NCBI GenBank assembly: GCA_031287575.1
Contig: JAITSV010000062.1
Span: forward strand, 62,001 to 126,000
Direction of reading: 5' to 3'
DNA from: Desulfovibrio sp.
GTDB lineage: Bacteria; Desulfobacterota; Desulfovibrionia; Desulfovibrionales; Desulfovibrionaceae
DNA length: 64,000 nucleotides
Below are positions 34,367 through 43,442 of this stretch, piece after piece (positions within the stretch are counted from its first letter, which is position 1; the number at the start of each line of letters is the position of its first letter). Under the pieces are notes generated by a model. It saw only the letters and a list, made by a program, of their open reading frames with translations, did not search any database and was not told the origin of the DNA. Position numbers and translations under genes: made by a program.

Positions 34367-36289
34367 TCAGCCCTGCCGCACCAGCCCGGCCAGGCGCGCC
34401 ACCCGCTCGATCTCCTCGTGAAAGGCGGCGGGCTGGATGGGTTTGGCCACATAACCGTCCATGCCCGCGGCCAGCATGCGGTCACGGTCGCCCGCAAGGG
34501 CATGCGCCGTCATGGCCACCACGGGCAAGGCCGGGCTGACGCCTGGGTGCAGGGAATTACGGATGCGGCGCAGGGTTTCGAACCCGTTCATGCGCGGCAT
34601 CTCCATGTTCAGCAGCACCAGGTCGAAGCGTTCCGCCGCAAGCCGGGTCAGCGCCTCCACCCCGTCCTGGGCCGTGGCGCAGGTATGTCCGCGCCGTTGC
34701 AGCAGGCGCGCGGCAATGGTGCGGGCCACCTCGCTGTCGTCGGCCACCAGCACGTGCAGCGAGCGGGCCGCCGATTCGTCGGGATGGGGTCCGGCATGGT
34801 GGGAGACGGGATGGGGCGCGGGCCGCGCGGCAGGCCCGGCGGGTTCGGCCTGCCCGGCTGGTTCGACTGATCCAACGGGCCGCGCCCCCGAAGACGGTAC
34901 CGGCTGAAGCGGCTCTGCCGATGGAGCCGGGTCGAGCAGGCGGGCCAACGCGCCAGGCATGGCGGCAGCCCCGCGTCCCACCGTGGAACGCGGCCCGGTC
35001 CCGACCGTCCCTCCCGGTGCGGAGACACCGGGCGAACGCAACGTACCGGGAACGGGAAACGCATCGGATGCGCCCCGCCGCAACGTGGGCACCGCTTCGG
35101 CCTGGGGGGTGGGCGCGGGGCGCAGGCGGCAGGTGAAGTGGAACGAACTGCCCACACCCGGCGTGCTGCGCGCCCAGATGCTGCCGCCCATCATGCCCAC
35201 CAACTGGCGACAGATGGACAGGCCAAGTCCGGAACCGCCATATGTGGCTCCGGTATCGTCGGACGCCTGGGTGTACAGTTCGAAAATGGATTCCAGACGG
35301 TCTTCGGCAATGCCGATGCCGGTATCGCGCACGGTGAACAGCAGGGTGGCCCCGCCCGGCTCGCCCGGAGGAAACAGCGACTCGAACAGGCTCGGCGGCG
35401 AGGGCACCGGCGCGACCTCCACCGAGACCACGCCCGCATGGGTGAACTTCACCGCGTTGCCCACCAGATTGGCCAGCACCTGGGTCAGCCGCACCTGGTC
35501 ACCCGCCAGCACGGGGGGAATCTCCGGCGCCACCCGCCACGACAGGGCAAGGCCGCGCCGTGCCGCCTCCGACTGCACCGAGCGCATCACCTTGCGCACC
35601 ACGGCGGCGGGCTCGAAGGGGCGCTCCACCAGGCGGATCTGCCGTGCCTCCAGCCGCGAGAAGTCCAGTACGTCGTTGAGCAGGGCCAGCAGCGTCTCCG
35701 CCGATTCCAGCACGGTGACAAGATGGTCGCGCTGCTCCTCGTCCTCGGCCGACTCCAGGGCAAGGTCGGTCATGCCCAGGATGCCGTTGAGCGAATTGCG
35801 TATCTCGTGGCTCATGCCCGCCAGGAAGGCGCTCTTGGCGATGCTGGCGTTCTCGGCGGTGCGCCGGGCCTCGTCCAGGTCGCGCACGGCGCGGTGCTTC
35901 AGCAGGGCCACCTCGATGGTGGAATGCAGTTCGCGCTCTTCGAAGGGTTTCACCAGAAAGCCGAACGGGCCGCACGCCTTGGCCCGCTCCAGGGTGGCCG
36001 CATCGGAAAAGGCCGTCAGGAACACCACGGGCACCCCGTGCTGCCCGGCGATGCGCGCCGCCGCCTCTACGCCGTCCATGGGACCACGCAGCCGGATGTC
36101 CATCAGCACGAGGTCGGGCCGCAACTCTCCCGCCATGCGCACGGCCTCTTCCCCGTCGGCGGCCATGGCGGGCACGGCATACCCCAGCCGTTCCAGGGTG
36201 CGCCGGATGTCCAGGGCCACGATCTGCTCGTCATCGACGATGACCACCGAAGGTCGGGGCGATTCCGGAAGAGGCTGCTGTTGCATCAT
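34367..36289 (-). CDS. Hybrid kinase: receiver, HisKA, HATPase, degenerate receiver
   Basis: A 640-aa cytoplasmic protein. The N-terminal receiver (about 14-128) is intact: IVDDEQ, phospho-Asp 64 in LVLMDIRLRG, Lys in LVKPF. HisKA: GMSHEIRNSLNGILGM, His near 161. ATPase domain: NLVGNAVKF, DTGIGIA, GSGLGLSI. A proline-rich linker of about 90 residues follows. The C-terminal receiver keeps ADDSEV and AKPI, but its acceptor motif reads FDLVLLNMEMPRMNG, with Asn replacing the phospho-Asp, so it should not be phosphorylated. The start is the ATG-ATG pair at 36289; the upstream GGACA is a weak site. No partner regulator is adjacent. Confidence 0.9.
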   Translation of the reverse strand: MMQQQPLPESPRPSVVIVDDEQIVALDIRRTLERLGYAVPAMAADGEEAVRMAGELRPDLVLMDIRLRGPMDGVEAAARIAGQHGVPVVFLTAFSDAATLERAKACGPFGFLVKPFEERELHSTIEVALLKHRAVRDLDEARRTAENASIAKSAFLAGMSHEIRNSLNGILGMTDLALESAEDEEQRDHLVTVLESAETLLALLNDVLDFSRLEARQIRLVERPFEPAAVVRKVMRSVQSEAARRGLALSWRVAPEIPPVLAGDQVRLTQVLANLVGNAVKFTHAGVVSVEVAPVPSPPSLFESLFPPGEPGGATLLFTVRDTGIGIAEDRLESIFELYTQASDDTGATYGGSGLGLSICRQLVGMMGGSIWARSTPGVGSSFHFTCRLRPAPTPQAEAVPTLRRGASDAFPVPGTLRSPGVSAPGGTVGTGPRSTVGRGAAAMPGALARLLDPAPSAEPLQPVPSSGARPVGSVEPAGQAEPAGPAARPAPHPVSHHAGPHPDESAARSLHVLVADDSEVARTIAARLLQRRGHTCATAQDGVEALTRLAAERFDLVLLNMEMPRMNGFETLRRIRNSLHPGVSPALPVVAMTAHALAGDRDRMLAAGMDGYVAKPIQPAAFHEEIERVARLAGLVRQG

Positions 36290-36454
36290 GGGCACTGTCC
36301 GCGACGGTGAGGTGTTTGCGGCGGAACCGAAGGCGAAAGCGGGGAACTGGCCGCCGGGCATATATGCGACAGCATATGACGCGTTTCCGCACTCAACGCA
36401 AGACATCCGGCGTGCGGCGCCCCCCCGTACCGGTTTTCCCCCATTCCGGAACGG

Positions 36455-36490
36455 AAAAGGGCCGCGCCGCTTTCGCGGCACGACCCTTTC
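36455..36490 (-). terminator. Terminator of the S24-type repressor gene
   Basis: On the minus strand GAAAGGG, an inner GCCGC-GAAA-GCGGC hairpin, and CCCTTTTC form a branched stem ending in TTTTCC. It lies about 60 bp downstream of the repressor stop. Confidence 0.65.
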
Positions 36491-36548
36491 GGAGTGGCCT
36501 TGTCATGTTTCGCCGTCGCGCATCTCGCGCAGGCGCGGAAAAAGGCGA

Positions 36549-37244
36549 TCAGAAGCGCTGCAGCACCCAGGCCACGCGGCCCACGATGCGTTCCGCATGC
36601 TTGTCCACCGGCAGGTATTGTTCAGGGTGGGCGGGATTTTCGGAACGCAGCACGAAACGGGCCTTTTCCGCATCGAGAAAGATGCGTTTCAGCGCCACGC
36701 CCTCGTAAGGGACGTACACGCCGTACAACTCGCCGGACACCACGTTCTTCTGCGCCGTATCGATGCCCACGTAGGCACCCTTGCGCACCAGCGGCTCCAT
36801 GCTCGAAGCGTCCATGCGCACCACCTGTACGGAGGGGCCGGAGTACGACTGCGGCACGGACAGCTTGCCGATGGCCTTCAACGGGCCGCCGCCCTGTTCC
36901 GTGACCTCGCAATGCATGGAATGCACGGTCACCACGCTGCTCTTGGCATCCGGGTCGCCGTAGCGGGCCGGATCTTCCAGCACCATGCCCGCTGCCGGAG
37001 CATCCAGGGGCTGGTAGCCCTGCTCGGTGCGCAGGTACATGGGGCCAGAGGCCTTCTTGAGCCAGTCGGGGTTCAGGCCGAACTTCTCGAACAGCTTCAT
37101 GTACCAGTCGGAGGGCACCGAATTGCGGCGTTTGGCGTCGGAAATGCTGGACTGCCGGATGTCGAGCACCTCGGCAAGCTCCACCTGCGTACGCGTATTG
37201 GTGGCCAGCTTGATGCGTTCAAAAACTTCTTCAAAGGTGGACAC
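36549..37244 (-). CDS. CI-like repressor with S24 (LexA-type) peptidase domain
   Basis: A 231-aa regulator. The N-terminal helix-turn-helix (about 1-70) is of the phage CI type: ERIKLATNTRTQVELAEVLDIRQSSISDAKRR. The C-terminal S24 domain has the catalytic serine in MDASSMEPLVRKGAYVGID and the lysine in EGVALKRIF. The known family behaviour is self-cleavage or dimer control in response to a signal. The GTG at 37244 is preceded by GGGAG and gives the conserved start. No phage genes are nearby, so it is probably a domesticated regulator. Palindromes about 340-390 bp upstream (37584-37630) are candidate operators. It differs from RecA-dependent LexA in that no clear Ala-Gly cleavage site is visible. 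Confidence 0.88.
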   Translation of the reverse strand: MSTFEEVFERIKLATNTRTQVELAEVLDIRQSSISDAKRRNSVPSDWYMKLFEKFGLNPDWLKKASGPMYLRTEQGYQPLDAPAAGMVLEDPARYGDPDAKSSVVTVHSMHCEVTEQGGGPLKAIGKLSVPQSYSGPSVQVVRMDASSMEPLVRKGAYVGIDTAQKNVVSGELYGVYVPYEGVALKRIFLDAEKARFVLRSENPAHPEQYLPVDKHAERIVGRVAWVLQRF

Positions 37245-37583
37245 GGTGTTCTCCCATTCAAGAATTACGGCCCCACGGCCGCGACCCGGCGCGGCGGAAA
37301 CCGGTCCCCGGTGCGTGCGCGCTCCGCTTTCCAAGCGGTTGCGGTGCGCCTTTGCAGTGCTGCCTCGCACGGAACGAGCGACACGTCAATGCCGTGACGC
37401 AGGCACTCGCCATCAAAAGGCTGCACCGCTTCGGCAACGTTGCGTCGCTCCCTGCCGCCCGCGTTCCGGGCCGTTACGCCCATGGCAATACAAGAACGGT
37501 GCCACCAATGGATAGAGTCCATGATTTCCGGTGGTAGCATCCTGTATAGCGCAACGCGCTTTCCAGTATCAGGACGACGGCAC
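37245..37583. other. Upstream region of the repressor gene
   Basis: About 340 bp with no supported gene. A 91-codon minus frame at 37265-37540 has arginine-rich shadow composition and no ribosome site. On the minus strand TATACA (37548-37543) could be a -10 for the repressor gene, which would give a long leader of about 300 nt. Confidence 0.35.
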
Positions 37584-37630
37584 GTAACATGTTACACCGT
37601 GACCACACAGGAAGTGTAACAATGTTACAC
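37584..37630. promoter_or_regulatory. Two related palindromic operators
   Basis: GTAACATGTTAC (37584-37595) and GTGTAACAATGTTACAC (37614-37630) are perfect dyads sharing GTAACA/TGTTAC arms, with centres about 33 bp apart (three helical turns). The second touches the hflC stop codon. They lie upstream of the repressor gene and are the best candidates for its own binding sites. Confidence 0.65.
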
Positions 37631-38484
37631 TAGCGCCCCTGGAACTGTTTCAGGAACGGATCGTTGGGAGTGAGAATGATGCGCGTGTTGTCGCGGAACA
37701 CCTTGCGGTAGGCATCCAGGCTGCGCTGGAAGTCGTAGAACTCCGGCGACTGCGTAAGCGCCTCGGAGAATATCCGGGCGGCATCGGCGTCGCCTTCGCC
37801 CCGCAGCATCTCGGACTTGCGGGTGGCCTCGGCCATCAGCACGGTCCGCTCGCGGTCGGCGGCCGACCGGATCTTGGTCGATTCCTCCTGGCCTTCCGAG
37901 CGATACTGCTTGGCCTGGCGCTCGCGTTCGGCGCGCATGCGTCCGAAAATGGCGCGCTGGTTCTCCGTGGGCAGGTCGGTGCGCTTGATGCGCACGTCGA
38001 TGATCTCCATGCCGTATTCGCGCAGTAACTCCGAGGTGCGGGCCGTCACCGCGCCCATGATCTCGGCGCGCTTGGACGAAACCACCTCGGTCAGGGTGTT
38101 GCGCCCCACGAAGACGCGCAACTGCGAATACACGGTGTCGTCCAGGCGGGCCTGGGCACCGGGAATGGTGCGCACGGTACGGTAGAAGGTCAGCGGGTCG
38201 GTGATGCGCCAGCGGGCGTAGTTGTCCAGCACGATGGCCTTCTTGTCGCTGGTCAGGGCCTCGGCGGAGCGGGCGTCGTAGTCCAGGATGCGCGCGTCGA
38301 AGTACACCACGTTCTGGATGAACGGCAGCTTGAAGTGCAGGCCCGGCAGCACCACGCCGCCCACGGGCTCGCCCAGTTGCAGCACGATGGCCTTCTGGGT
38401 CTGGTGCACGCTGTACATGCACTGGCTGCCCATGACCAGCAGCGCGGCAAGGGCGATGAGTATGGTTATGGTACGGCGTTCCAT
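37630..38484 (-). CDS. hflC: HflC, SPFH-domain regulator of FtsH
   Basis: A 284-aa SPFH (band 7) protein anchored by one N-terminal helix (TITILIALAALLVMGSQCMY), with the bulk facing the periplasm. With HflK it forms a cage around FtsH protease that limits degradation of membrane proteins. It has VVLPGLHFKLPFIQNVVYFDARI, GMEIIDVRIKRTDLP, and a charged coiled-coil ending in the typical LTPNDPFLKQFQ. The ATG at 38484 follows AAGGGGAG and starts one base beyond the hflK stop, so translation is coupled. Confidence 0.96.
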   Translation of the reverse strand: MERRTITILIALAALLVMGSQCMYSVHQTQKAIVLQLGEPVGGVVLPGLHFKLPFIQNVVYFDARILDYDARSAEALTSDKKAIVLDNYARWRITDPLTFYRTVRTIPGAQARLDDTVYSQLRVFVGRNTLTEVVSSKRAEIMGAVTARTSELLREYGMEIIDVRIKRTDLPTENQRAIFGRMRAERERQAKQYRSEGQEESTKIRSAADRERTVLMAEATRKSEMLRGEGDADAARIFSEALTQSPEFYDFQRSLDAYRKVFRDNTRIILTPNDPFLKQFQGR

Positions 38485-38485
38485 G

Positions 38486-39679
38486 CTATTCGCTCCCCTT
38501 GCGGGCCGCGCCCGCGTCGCCACGGGGCCGCGCCCCGTCCAGCGGCAGGTAGGGCAGCATGCGCGCCCCCGCCTCGCCGGGGATGACGATCTTTTCCATG
38601 CCGGGCGCGGAAAGCACCTCTTCCATGGCCTCCAGGTACAGGCGCTTGCGGGTCACGTCCTTGGCCTTGTTGTATTCCTTCAGCACGGCCAGAAAACGGT
38701 TGGCCTGGCCTTCCGCCTCGCGCACGCGGGCCTGCCGGTACGCTTCGGCCTGGTTGATCACCTCCGCGGCAAGGCCGCGGGTGCGGGGAAGAATCTCGTT
38801 CTGGTAGGCCTCGGCTTCATTGATGATGCGGCTCTTGTCCTCGCGGGCACTGGCCACGTCCTTGAAGGCGTCGATGACCTCTTTCGGCGGATGCACGTCC
38901 TGCATCTGCACGGCCAGCACGCGCACGCCCACCTGGTAGATGTCCAGGATGTCCTGCAACAGCGTGAGGGTTTCGTTCTGGATGAGCTGCTTGCCGTCGG
39001 TGAGCGCGGCGTCGATGCGGCTGTTGCCGATGACCTCGCGCATGGCGGCCTCGCCCGCGCTGCGCACCACGGCGGCGGGGTTGGTGACGTTGAACAGGTA
39101 CTGGACGGGGTCCTTGATCTGGAACTGGATGCTGAACTGCACGTTGACGATGTTCTCGTCACCCGTGAGCATGGCGGCTTCCTCGGGCACGATGCGCCCG
39201 CCGCCCTGCTGGAACGACGCCCCCTGCGCCAGCGAGCGGAAGCCCACCTCGGCGCGCTGCACCTGGGTCACCTTGGGGGTGTACACCGATTCCACGGGGA
39301 ACGGCAGATGGTAGTGCGGGCCGGATTCCACGGTGCGGTCGTAGCGGCCGAAGCGCAACACCACCCCCAGTTCGTCCGGTTCGACGATGTAGATGCCCGA
39401 CGCCGCCCACAACAGGACGAAGACGAGCGCCACCAGCTTCCCCGCGGGGAAGGGGTATTCGCGGAACTTGCGGAAGGTCTCGCCAAGCTTCTCGAAGTCC
39501 GGTCCGGAGGGGTCGTCCCAACCGCCGGGTCCGCCGGGGCCGCCAGAGCCACCGGAACCGCCCGAACCGCCGGAGCCACCTTCGTCCCCGTCGCCGGAGC
39601 CGCCGGAACCACCGGAGCCTCCGCGCCACCCGGAGTGCCGCTGCCGTTTTTCTTGCAGTTTTTCCCAATCCCAGTTCAT
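38486..39679 (-). CDS. hflK: HflK, SPFH-domain partner of HflC
   Basis: A 397-aa membrane protein. The cytoplasmic N-terminus (residues 1-55) is a long glycine/serine-rich tract of SGG units, as in other HflK proteins but more repetitive. One membrane helix follows (KLVALVFVLLWAASGIYIV), then the SPFH domain (VVLRFGRYDRTVESGPHYHLP, GVRVLAVQMQDVHPPKEV) and a coiled-coil. It forms the HflKC complex with FtsH. Start ATG at 39679, divergent from pmm 83 bp away; both promoters must lie in that short gap. Confidence 0.95.
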   Translation of the reverse strand: MNWDWEKLQEKRQRHSGWRGGSGGSGGSGDGDEGGSGGSGGSGGSGGPGGPGGWDDPSGPDFEKLGETFRKFREYPFPAGKLVALVFVLLWAASGIYIVEPDELGVVLRFGRYDRTVESGPHYHLPFPVESVYTPKVTQVQRAEVGFRSLAQGASFQQGGGRIVPEEAAMLTGDENIVNVQFSIQFQIKDPVQYLFNVTNPAAVVRSAGEAAMREVIGNSRIDAALTDGKQLIQNETLTLLQDILDIYQVGVRVLAVQMQDVHPPKEVIDAFKDVASAREDKSRIINEAEAYQNEILPRTRGLAAEVINQAEAYRQARVREAEGQANRFLAVLKEYNKAKDVTRKRLYLEAMEEVLSAPGMEKIVIPGEAGARMLPYLPLDGARPRGDAGAARKGSE

Positions 39680-39762
39680 AATGCCTCAAAAATAGGGCAG
39701 ATGTGGAGTGCGGTCAAGGCATGACGCCGATTCGCGCCCCTGCCCCGCCTGCCGGAGCAGCC

Positions 39763-41157
39763 ATGAAACCGATTTCCGACCGCCCGTTCCGGGCCTATGA
39801 CATACGCGGCATCGTCGATGCCGACTTCGACGTGGAATGGGTGGAGCGCCTGGGCCGCGCCTGCGGCACCTACCTGCTGGAACGCGGCATCAACGCCGCC
39901 GTGGTGGGGCACGACTGCCGCCACAGCTCCCCCGCCTACCACGATGCGCTCACCGCCGGGCTCATCGCCTGCGGCATCGATGTCGTCAGCGTGGGCATGG
40001 TGCCCACCCCCCTGTTGTACTTTGCCGTGCGCCACCTGGACCGCCAGGGCGGCATCATGATCACCGCCAGCCACAATCCGCCGGAATACAACGGCTTCAA
40101 GGTATGGGCCGGGCAGACCACCATCCACACCACCGAAATCCGGCGCATCCACGAAATCTTCGCCGCCGGGCGCTTCGCCTCGGGCAAGGGCGTGGGCTGC
40201 ACCATGGACATCGTCCCCGCCTACATGGAGGCGGTGACGCAGCGGGTGCAACTGGCCCCGCGCGCCTCCGGCCCCCTCAGGGTGGTGGTGGACGGCGGCA
40301 ACGGCGCGGGCGGCGAGATATGCGCCGACCTGTTGCGCCGCCTGGGCGCGGACGTCATCGAGCAGTACTGCGATCCGGACGGGGCCTTTCCCAACCACCA
40401 CCCCGACCCGGTGGTGGAAGCCAACATGCGCGACCTGATCGCCCGCGTGGCCCGCGAGGGCGCGGACCTGGGTATTGGGCTGGACGGCGACGCCGACCGG
40501 TTGGGCGTGGTGGACGCGCAGGGCCGCCTGTTGTTCGGCGACGAATTGCTCTCGCTCTTCGCGCGCGACCTGCTGGCCCGCACGCCGGGGGGCGAGGTGA
40601 TGGGCGACGTGAAGTGCTCGCACCGCCTGTTCCGCGACATCGAAGCCCACGGCGGCAAGCCCACCATGTGGATCACCGGCCATTCGGTGATGAAGGCCCG
40701 CATGCTGGAGGTGAACGCGCCGCTGGCCGGCGAGATGAGCGGGCACATGTTCTTCAACGAAGGCTGGTACGGCTTCGACGACGCCATCTACGCCGCCGCC
40801 CTGCTGCTGCGCATCCTGTCCGCGTCCGGCGTGCCGCTGACGGCGCTGCCCGGCTGGCCACCCTCGCACGCCACGCCCGAACTGCACATGCCCTGCCCGG
40901 ACGATCTGAAGTTCGACGTGGTGCGCCGCGCGCGGGAACACTTCCGCGCGCTGTACGACGTCAACGAGATCGACGGCGCGCGCATCACCTGGCCCGACGG
41001 CTGGGCCCTGGTGCGCGCATCCAACACCCAGCCGGTGCTGGTGCTGCGCTTCGAGGCGGAAACGCCGGAGCGCCTGGCCGAAATCCGCGCCCTGGTGGAA
41101 ACGCCGCTCACCGCCTGGATAGCCGAGGCCCGCGCGGCCACGGGCGCCACCGCGTGA
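39763..41157 (+). CDS. Phosphomannomutase/phosphoglucomutase (AlgC/ManB type)
   Basis: Converts mannose-6-P to mannose-1-P (and probably glucose-6-P to glucose-1-P) in the cytoplasm, feeding the guanylyltransferase at 10954. The 464-aa protein shows FRAYDIRGIVD, the phosphoserine loop MITASHNPPEYNGFKV, the Mg loop GLDGDADRLGVVD, the sugar loop GEMSGHMFF, and the phosphate loop VRASNTQPVLVLRFEA. The order and spacing are standard for AlgC-like enzymes. The ATG at 39763 follows CCGGAG; the frame is open 60 bp further upstream without similarity. Confidence 0.96.
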   Translation: MKPISDRPFRAYDIRGIVDADFDVEWVERLGRACGTYLLERGINAAVVGHDCRHSSPAYHDALTAGLIACGIDVVSVGMVPTPLLYFAVRHLDRQGGIMITASHNPPEYNGFKVWAGQTTIHTTEIRRIHEIFAAGRFASGKGVGCTMDIVPAYMEAVTQRVQLAPRASGPLRVVVDGGNGAGGEICADLLRRLGADVIEQYCDPDGAFPNHHPDPVVEANMRDLIARVAREGADLGIGLDGDADRLGVVDAQGRLLFGDELLSLFARDLLARTPGGEVMGDVKCSHRLFRDIEAHGGKPTMWITGHSVMKARMLEVNAPLAGEMSGHMFFNEGWYGFDDAIYAAALLLRILSASGVPLTALPGWPPSHATPELHMPCPDDLKFDVVRRAREHFRALYDVNEIDGARITWPDGWALVRASNTQPVLVLRFEAETPERLAEIRALVETPLTAWIAEARAATGATA

Positions 41158-41176
41158 TCCGGGTCCATCCGGTCGC

Positions 41177-41218
41177 CCTTGCCGGGCGGACCAACGACCT
41201 TGCCGGGCGGGCCAACCG
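41177..41218. repeat. 21-bp direct repeat, two units
   Basis: CCTTGCCGGGCGG followed by (A/G)CCAAC occurs twice in a row in the gap between pmm and the TPM-like gene. It belongs with the other short repeats of the window but has a 21-bp period. Confidence 0.6.
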
Positions 41219-41258
41219 GTCGGGCGGACAGGCCTGTCGGCCCAGAGGGGCCTGACCC

Positions 41259-41780
41259 ATGTTTCTCCGGTTTCCCAAGCGCGAACGCGGCGAACCGCGC
41301 CTGCCGCTGGTCAACGCCGACACGCCGGGCCAGTTCTTTCTGCGCACCATGCTGCTTCTCGCCGTGTTCGCATTGACGGCGTGGGCCTTCTGGGCCAACA
41401 CCGAACGCCGCATGGCCGACGTGCGCGCCGCATCCGCCGTGTGGGACGAAGCGGATCTGCTGACCGACGCGCAGGAAAAGTCCCTGCGCGAACTGGTGGA
41501 CGCCTTCCGCGAGGTGCATGGGGTAAAGCTGCTCATCCACATCCGGCGCGATACCCCCGAATTGCCCAGGCTGGACGCCCAGACCCTGTTCGTGGGACTG
41601 TGCCCGGCCAAGGGGCAGGCCATCGTGGAACTGCCCCCGCTGCTGCGCAAGGCCTACGGCGAAACCCTGGCCCAGACGCTGGAGAACGACTGGCTGCGCC
41701 CCGCCCTGACTTCCGGCCAGTGGGCCGAGGGGCTGGTGCGCACCCTGAAATACCTGTGGGACCGCCTGGGCGAAAACTGA
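41259..41780 (+). CDS. TPM-domain-like membrane-anchored protein
   Basis: A 173-aa protein with a basic N-terminus, one membrane helix (about 30-47, TMLLLAVFALTAWAFWA) and a periplasmic or outer-facing domain. The domain reads VWDEADLLTDAQEKSLRELV, GVKLLIHIRR, LFVGLCPAKGQAIVELPPLLRK and LTSGQWAEGLVRTL. This resembles the TPM (YgcG/Psb32) fold: D-LL-turn, an early strand, a GVGI-like strand and the final GL-R helix, but the similarity is distant. TPM domains are found in membrane proteins linked to photosystem repair or redox; here the function is unknown. Start ATG at 41259 with AGAGGGG upstream. It may share an mRNA with pmm and rnhA. Confidence 0.6.
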   Translation: MFLRFPKRERGEPRLPLVNADTPGQFFLRTMLLLAVFALTAWAFWANTERRMADVRAASAVWDEADLLTDAQEKSLRELVDAFREVHGVKLLIHIRRDTPELPRLDAQTLFVGLCPAKGQAIVELPPLLRKAYGETLAQTLENDWLRPALTSGQWAEGLVRTLKYLWDRLGEN

Positions 41781-41914
41781 CCGGCAATGGACCCGGTCCG
41801 GCCAGCCCATGATCTGGCCCGGCACCTTATCCGGCCTGTTGGCGGCCTGGCCCGTGTGCCCGCCCCGGCCCATTCCGCATCCGCATCACCTGCAACCCCA
41901 TACCGGACCATTCC

Positions 41915-42385
41915 ATGACCATGAAGAACGTCCAGGCCTTCACCGACGGCTCGTGCCTCGGCAATCCCGGCCCCGGCGGCTGGGCCGCCGTGCTGCGCTG
42001 CAACGGTTCCGAACGCGAACTTTCGGGGGGCTTTGCCCTTACCACCAACAACCGCATGGAAATCCTGGCGGTGATCGAGGCGCTGGCCCTGCTCAAGGAG
42101 CCGTGCGGCGTGGATCTCTATACCGACTCGCAGTACGTGCGCAACGCGGTGGAAAAAAAGTGGCTGGCGGGCTGGCGCCGCAACGGCTGGAAGACCAGCG
42201 ACAAGAAGCCGGTGAAGAACCGCGACCTGTGGGAACGGCTGCAACCCCTGCTGGACCTGCACCAGGTGCGCTTTCACTGGGTGCGCGGCCATTCCGGCCA
42301 CCCGGAAAACGAACGTTGCGACGTGCTGGCCCGCACCCAGGCATCGTCGCGCGGGCTGCCGCCCGATACGGGCTACCGGGAATAG
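41915..42385 (+). CDS. rnhA: Ribonuclease HI
   Basis: Degrades RNA in RNA-DNA hybrids. The 156-aa protein has all catalytic acids: [14 protein letters not shown] (Asp), [13 protein letters not shown] (Glu), [10 protein letters not shown] (Asp) and [14 protein letters not shown] (His and Asp). The basic handle [20 protein letters not shown] is present, as in E. coli RNase HI. An in-frame ATG two codons downstream (41921) is equally likely as the start. It is a single-gene function with no special link to its neighbours. Confidence 0.97.
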   Translation: MTMKNVQAFTDGSCLGNPGPGGWAAVLRCNGSERELSGGFALTTNNRMEILAVIEALALLKEPCGVDLYTDSQYVRNAVEKKWLAGWRRNGWKTSDKKPVKNRDLWERLQPLLDLHQVRFHWVRGHSGHPENERCDVLARTQASSRGLPPDTGYRE

Positions 42386-42491
42386 GCCGGGGGCTCGCAG
42401 CACACGCGGACATCCGTTTTTTCGATGGAGGAGCGACCCCGGTAGGGTTCACCCCCATTCTTTTTTTCCGTGAATCCGGCTAGAAACGGCC

Positions 42492-43202
42492 ATGTCCCAC
42501 CGCACCGCCACCACCGAACGCCCCGCCGAGCGGGCCACGGAGCGCGCTATGGTCACCCGCACCCGCAACAGCCATGCCCTCGAGCTGCCCCTTGGCACGC
42601 GCATGTTGCTGAACATCGCGGGCACCAAGGAAAACCTGTCCAGCGAACTGGTGGGGTTGCAGCACTTCGAATACCTGATCCTGAAAATGCCGCTGGTGCC
42701 CGGCATCCGGGCGCGCCTGCTGAACGGAGAGATGGTGACCCTGCGCTACATAGCCGGGGGCACCATCTTCGGTTTCAAGAGCCAGGTGCTGAACCACATC
42801 GTCAAGCCGGGCTTTCTGCTGTTCGTGGACTACCCGGACGCCATGGAACAGGTGGACCTGCGCCGGCACCGCCGGGTCAACTGCCTGCTGCCCGCTGCCC
42901 TGCACGGCCGCCACGGCGTGTACAAGTGCATCCTGCTCGACCTCAGCGAGGGCGGCTGCAAGGTCTCGCTGGAATTGCAGCGTGACGACCCCTTCCGCGA
43001 AACCGCCGTGGAGGACATGCTGGTGTTGCAGTGCGGCTTTTTCGCCGCCGAGGGGGCGGCCCAGACCACTCTTTCGTGTCTGGTGAAAAGCATTTCCATG
43101 GATGGCAACCGCATGCAGCTGGGCCTGAAATTCAGCGACCTCAGCACGGACACCCAACTGGAGCTTTCCAGCTACCTCGACAACGTGTCCTGCCTGATCT
43201 GA
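42492..43202 (+). CDS. PilZ-domain protein with YcgR-like N-terminal domain
   Basis: A 236-aa cytoplasmic c-di-GMP effector. The N-terminal half (about 30-115) is a YcgR-N/PilZN-like beta domain (LPLGTRMLLNI, YLILKMPLVPGIRARLLNGEM). The C-terminal PilZ domain has the c-di-GMP switch LRRHRRVNCLLPA (RxxxR) and LDLSEGGCKVSLE (DxSxxG). In other bacteria such proteins brake flagella or control exopolysaccharide. The two HD-GYP genes near 60 kb supply the matching hydrolase function. The ATG at 42492 has only a weak upstream AGAAACGG. A short 4-bp hairpin with T6 (around 42411-42422) ends the preceding rnhA transcript at best weakly. Confidence 0.88.
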   Translation: MSHRTATTERPAERATERAMVTRTRNSHALELPLGTRMLLNIAGTKENLSSELVGLQHFEYLILKMPLVPGIRARLLNGEMVTLRYIAGGTIFGFKSQVLNHIVKPGFLLFVDYPDAMEQVDLRRHRRVNCLLPAALHGRHGVYKCILLDLSEGGCKVSLELQRDDPFRETAVEDMLVLQCGFFAAEGAAQTTLSCLVKSISMDGNRMQLGLKFSDLSTDTQLELSSYLDNVSCLI

Positions 43203-43205
43203 GCG

Positions 43206-43241
43206 GCCTGCCTGATCTGGGCGGCTTGCCTGATCTGGGCG
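43206..43241. repeat. 18-bp tandem repeat, two units
   Basis: GC(C/T)TGCCTGATCTGGGCG occurs twice head to tail, immediately after the PilZ stop codon. The first bases copy the end of the PilZ coding sequence (TGCCTGATCTGAGCGG), so the repeat may have grown from it. Confidence 0.75.
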
Positions 43242-43442
43242 ATTCGGGCGGGCCTGCGTGCGCCCGCTCCCGACACATCCTCCCGGCATCCGCGCATCCC
43301 TCCCGGCATCCGGCCACGCCCACATGCTCCGGCAGCGACGCTTGACGCCCCCCGGCCCCGCCACTACCTGATGCCTCATGCGTGCGCGGCCACCGGTCCG
43401 CGCGCCGCATCGCCTGGCCGCATCCCCCGCACGGAGTCCCGC

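Noticed and set aside
37265-37540. 91-codon minus frame upstream of the repressor
   Set aside because: Composition is that of a shadow frame and its ATG lies almost on the only -10-like box.
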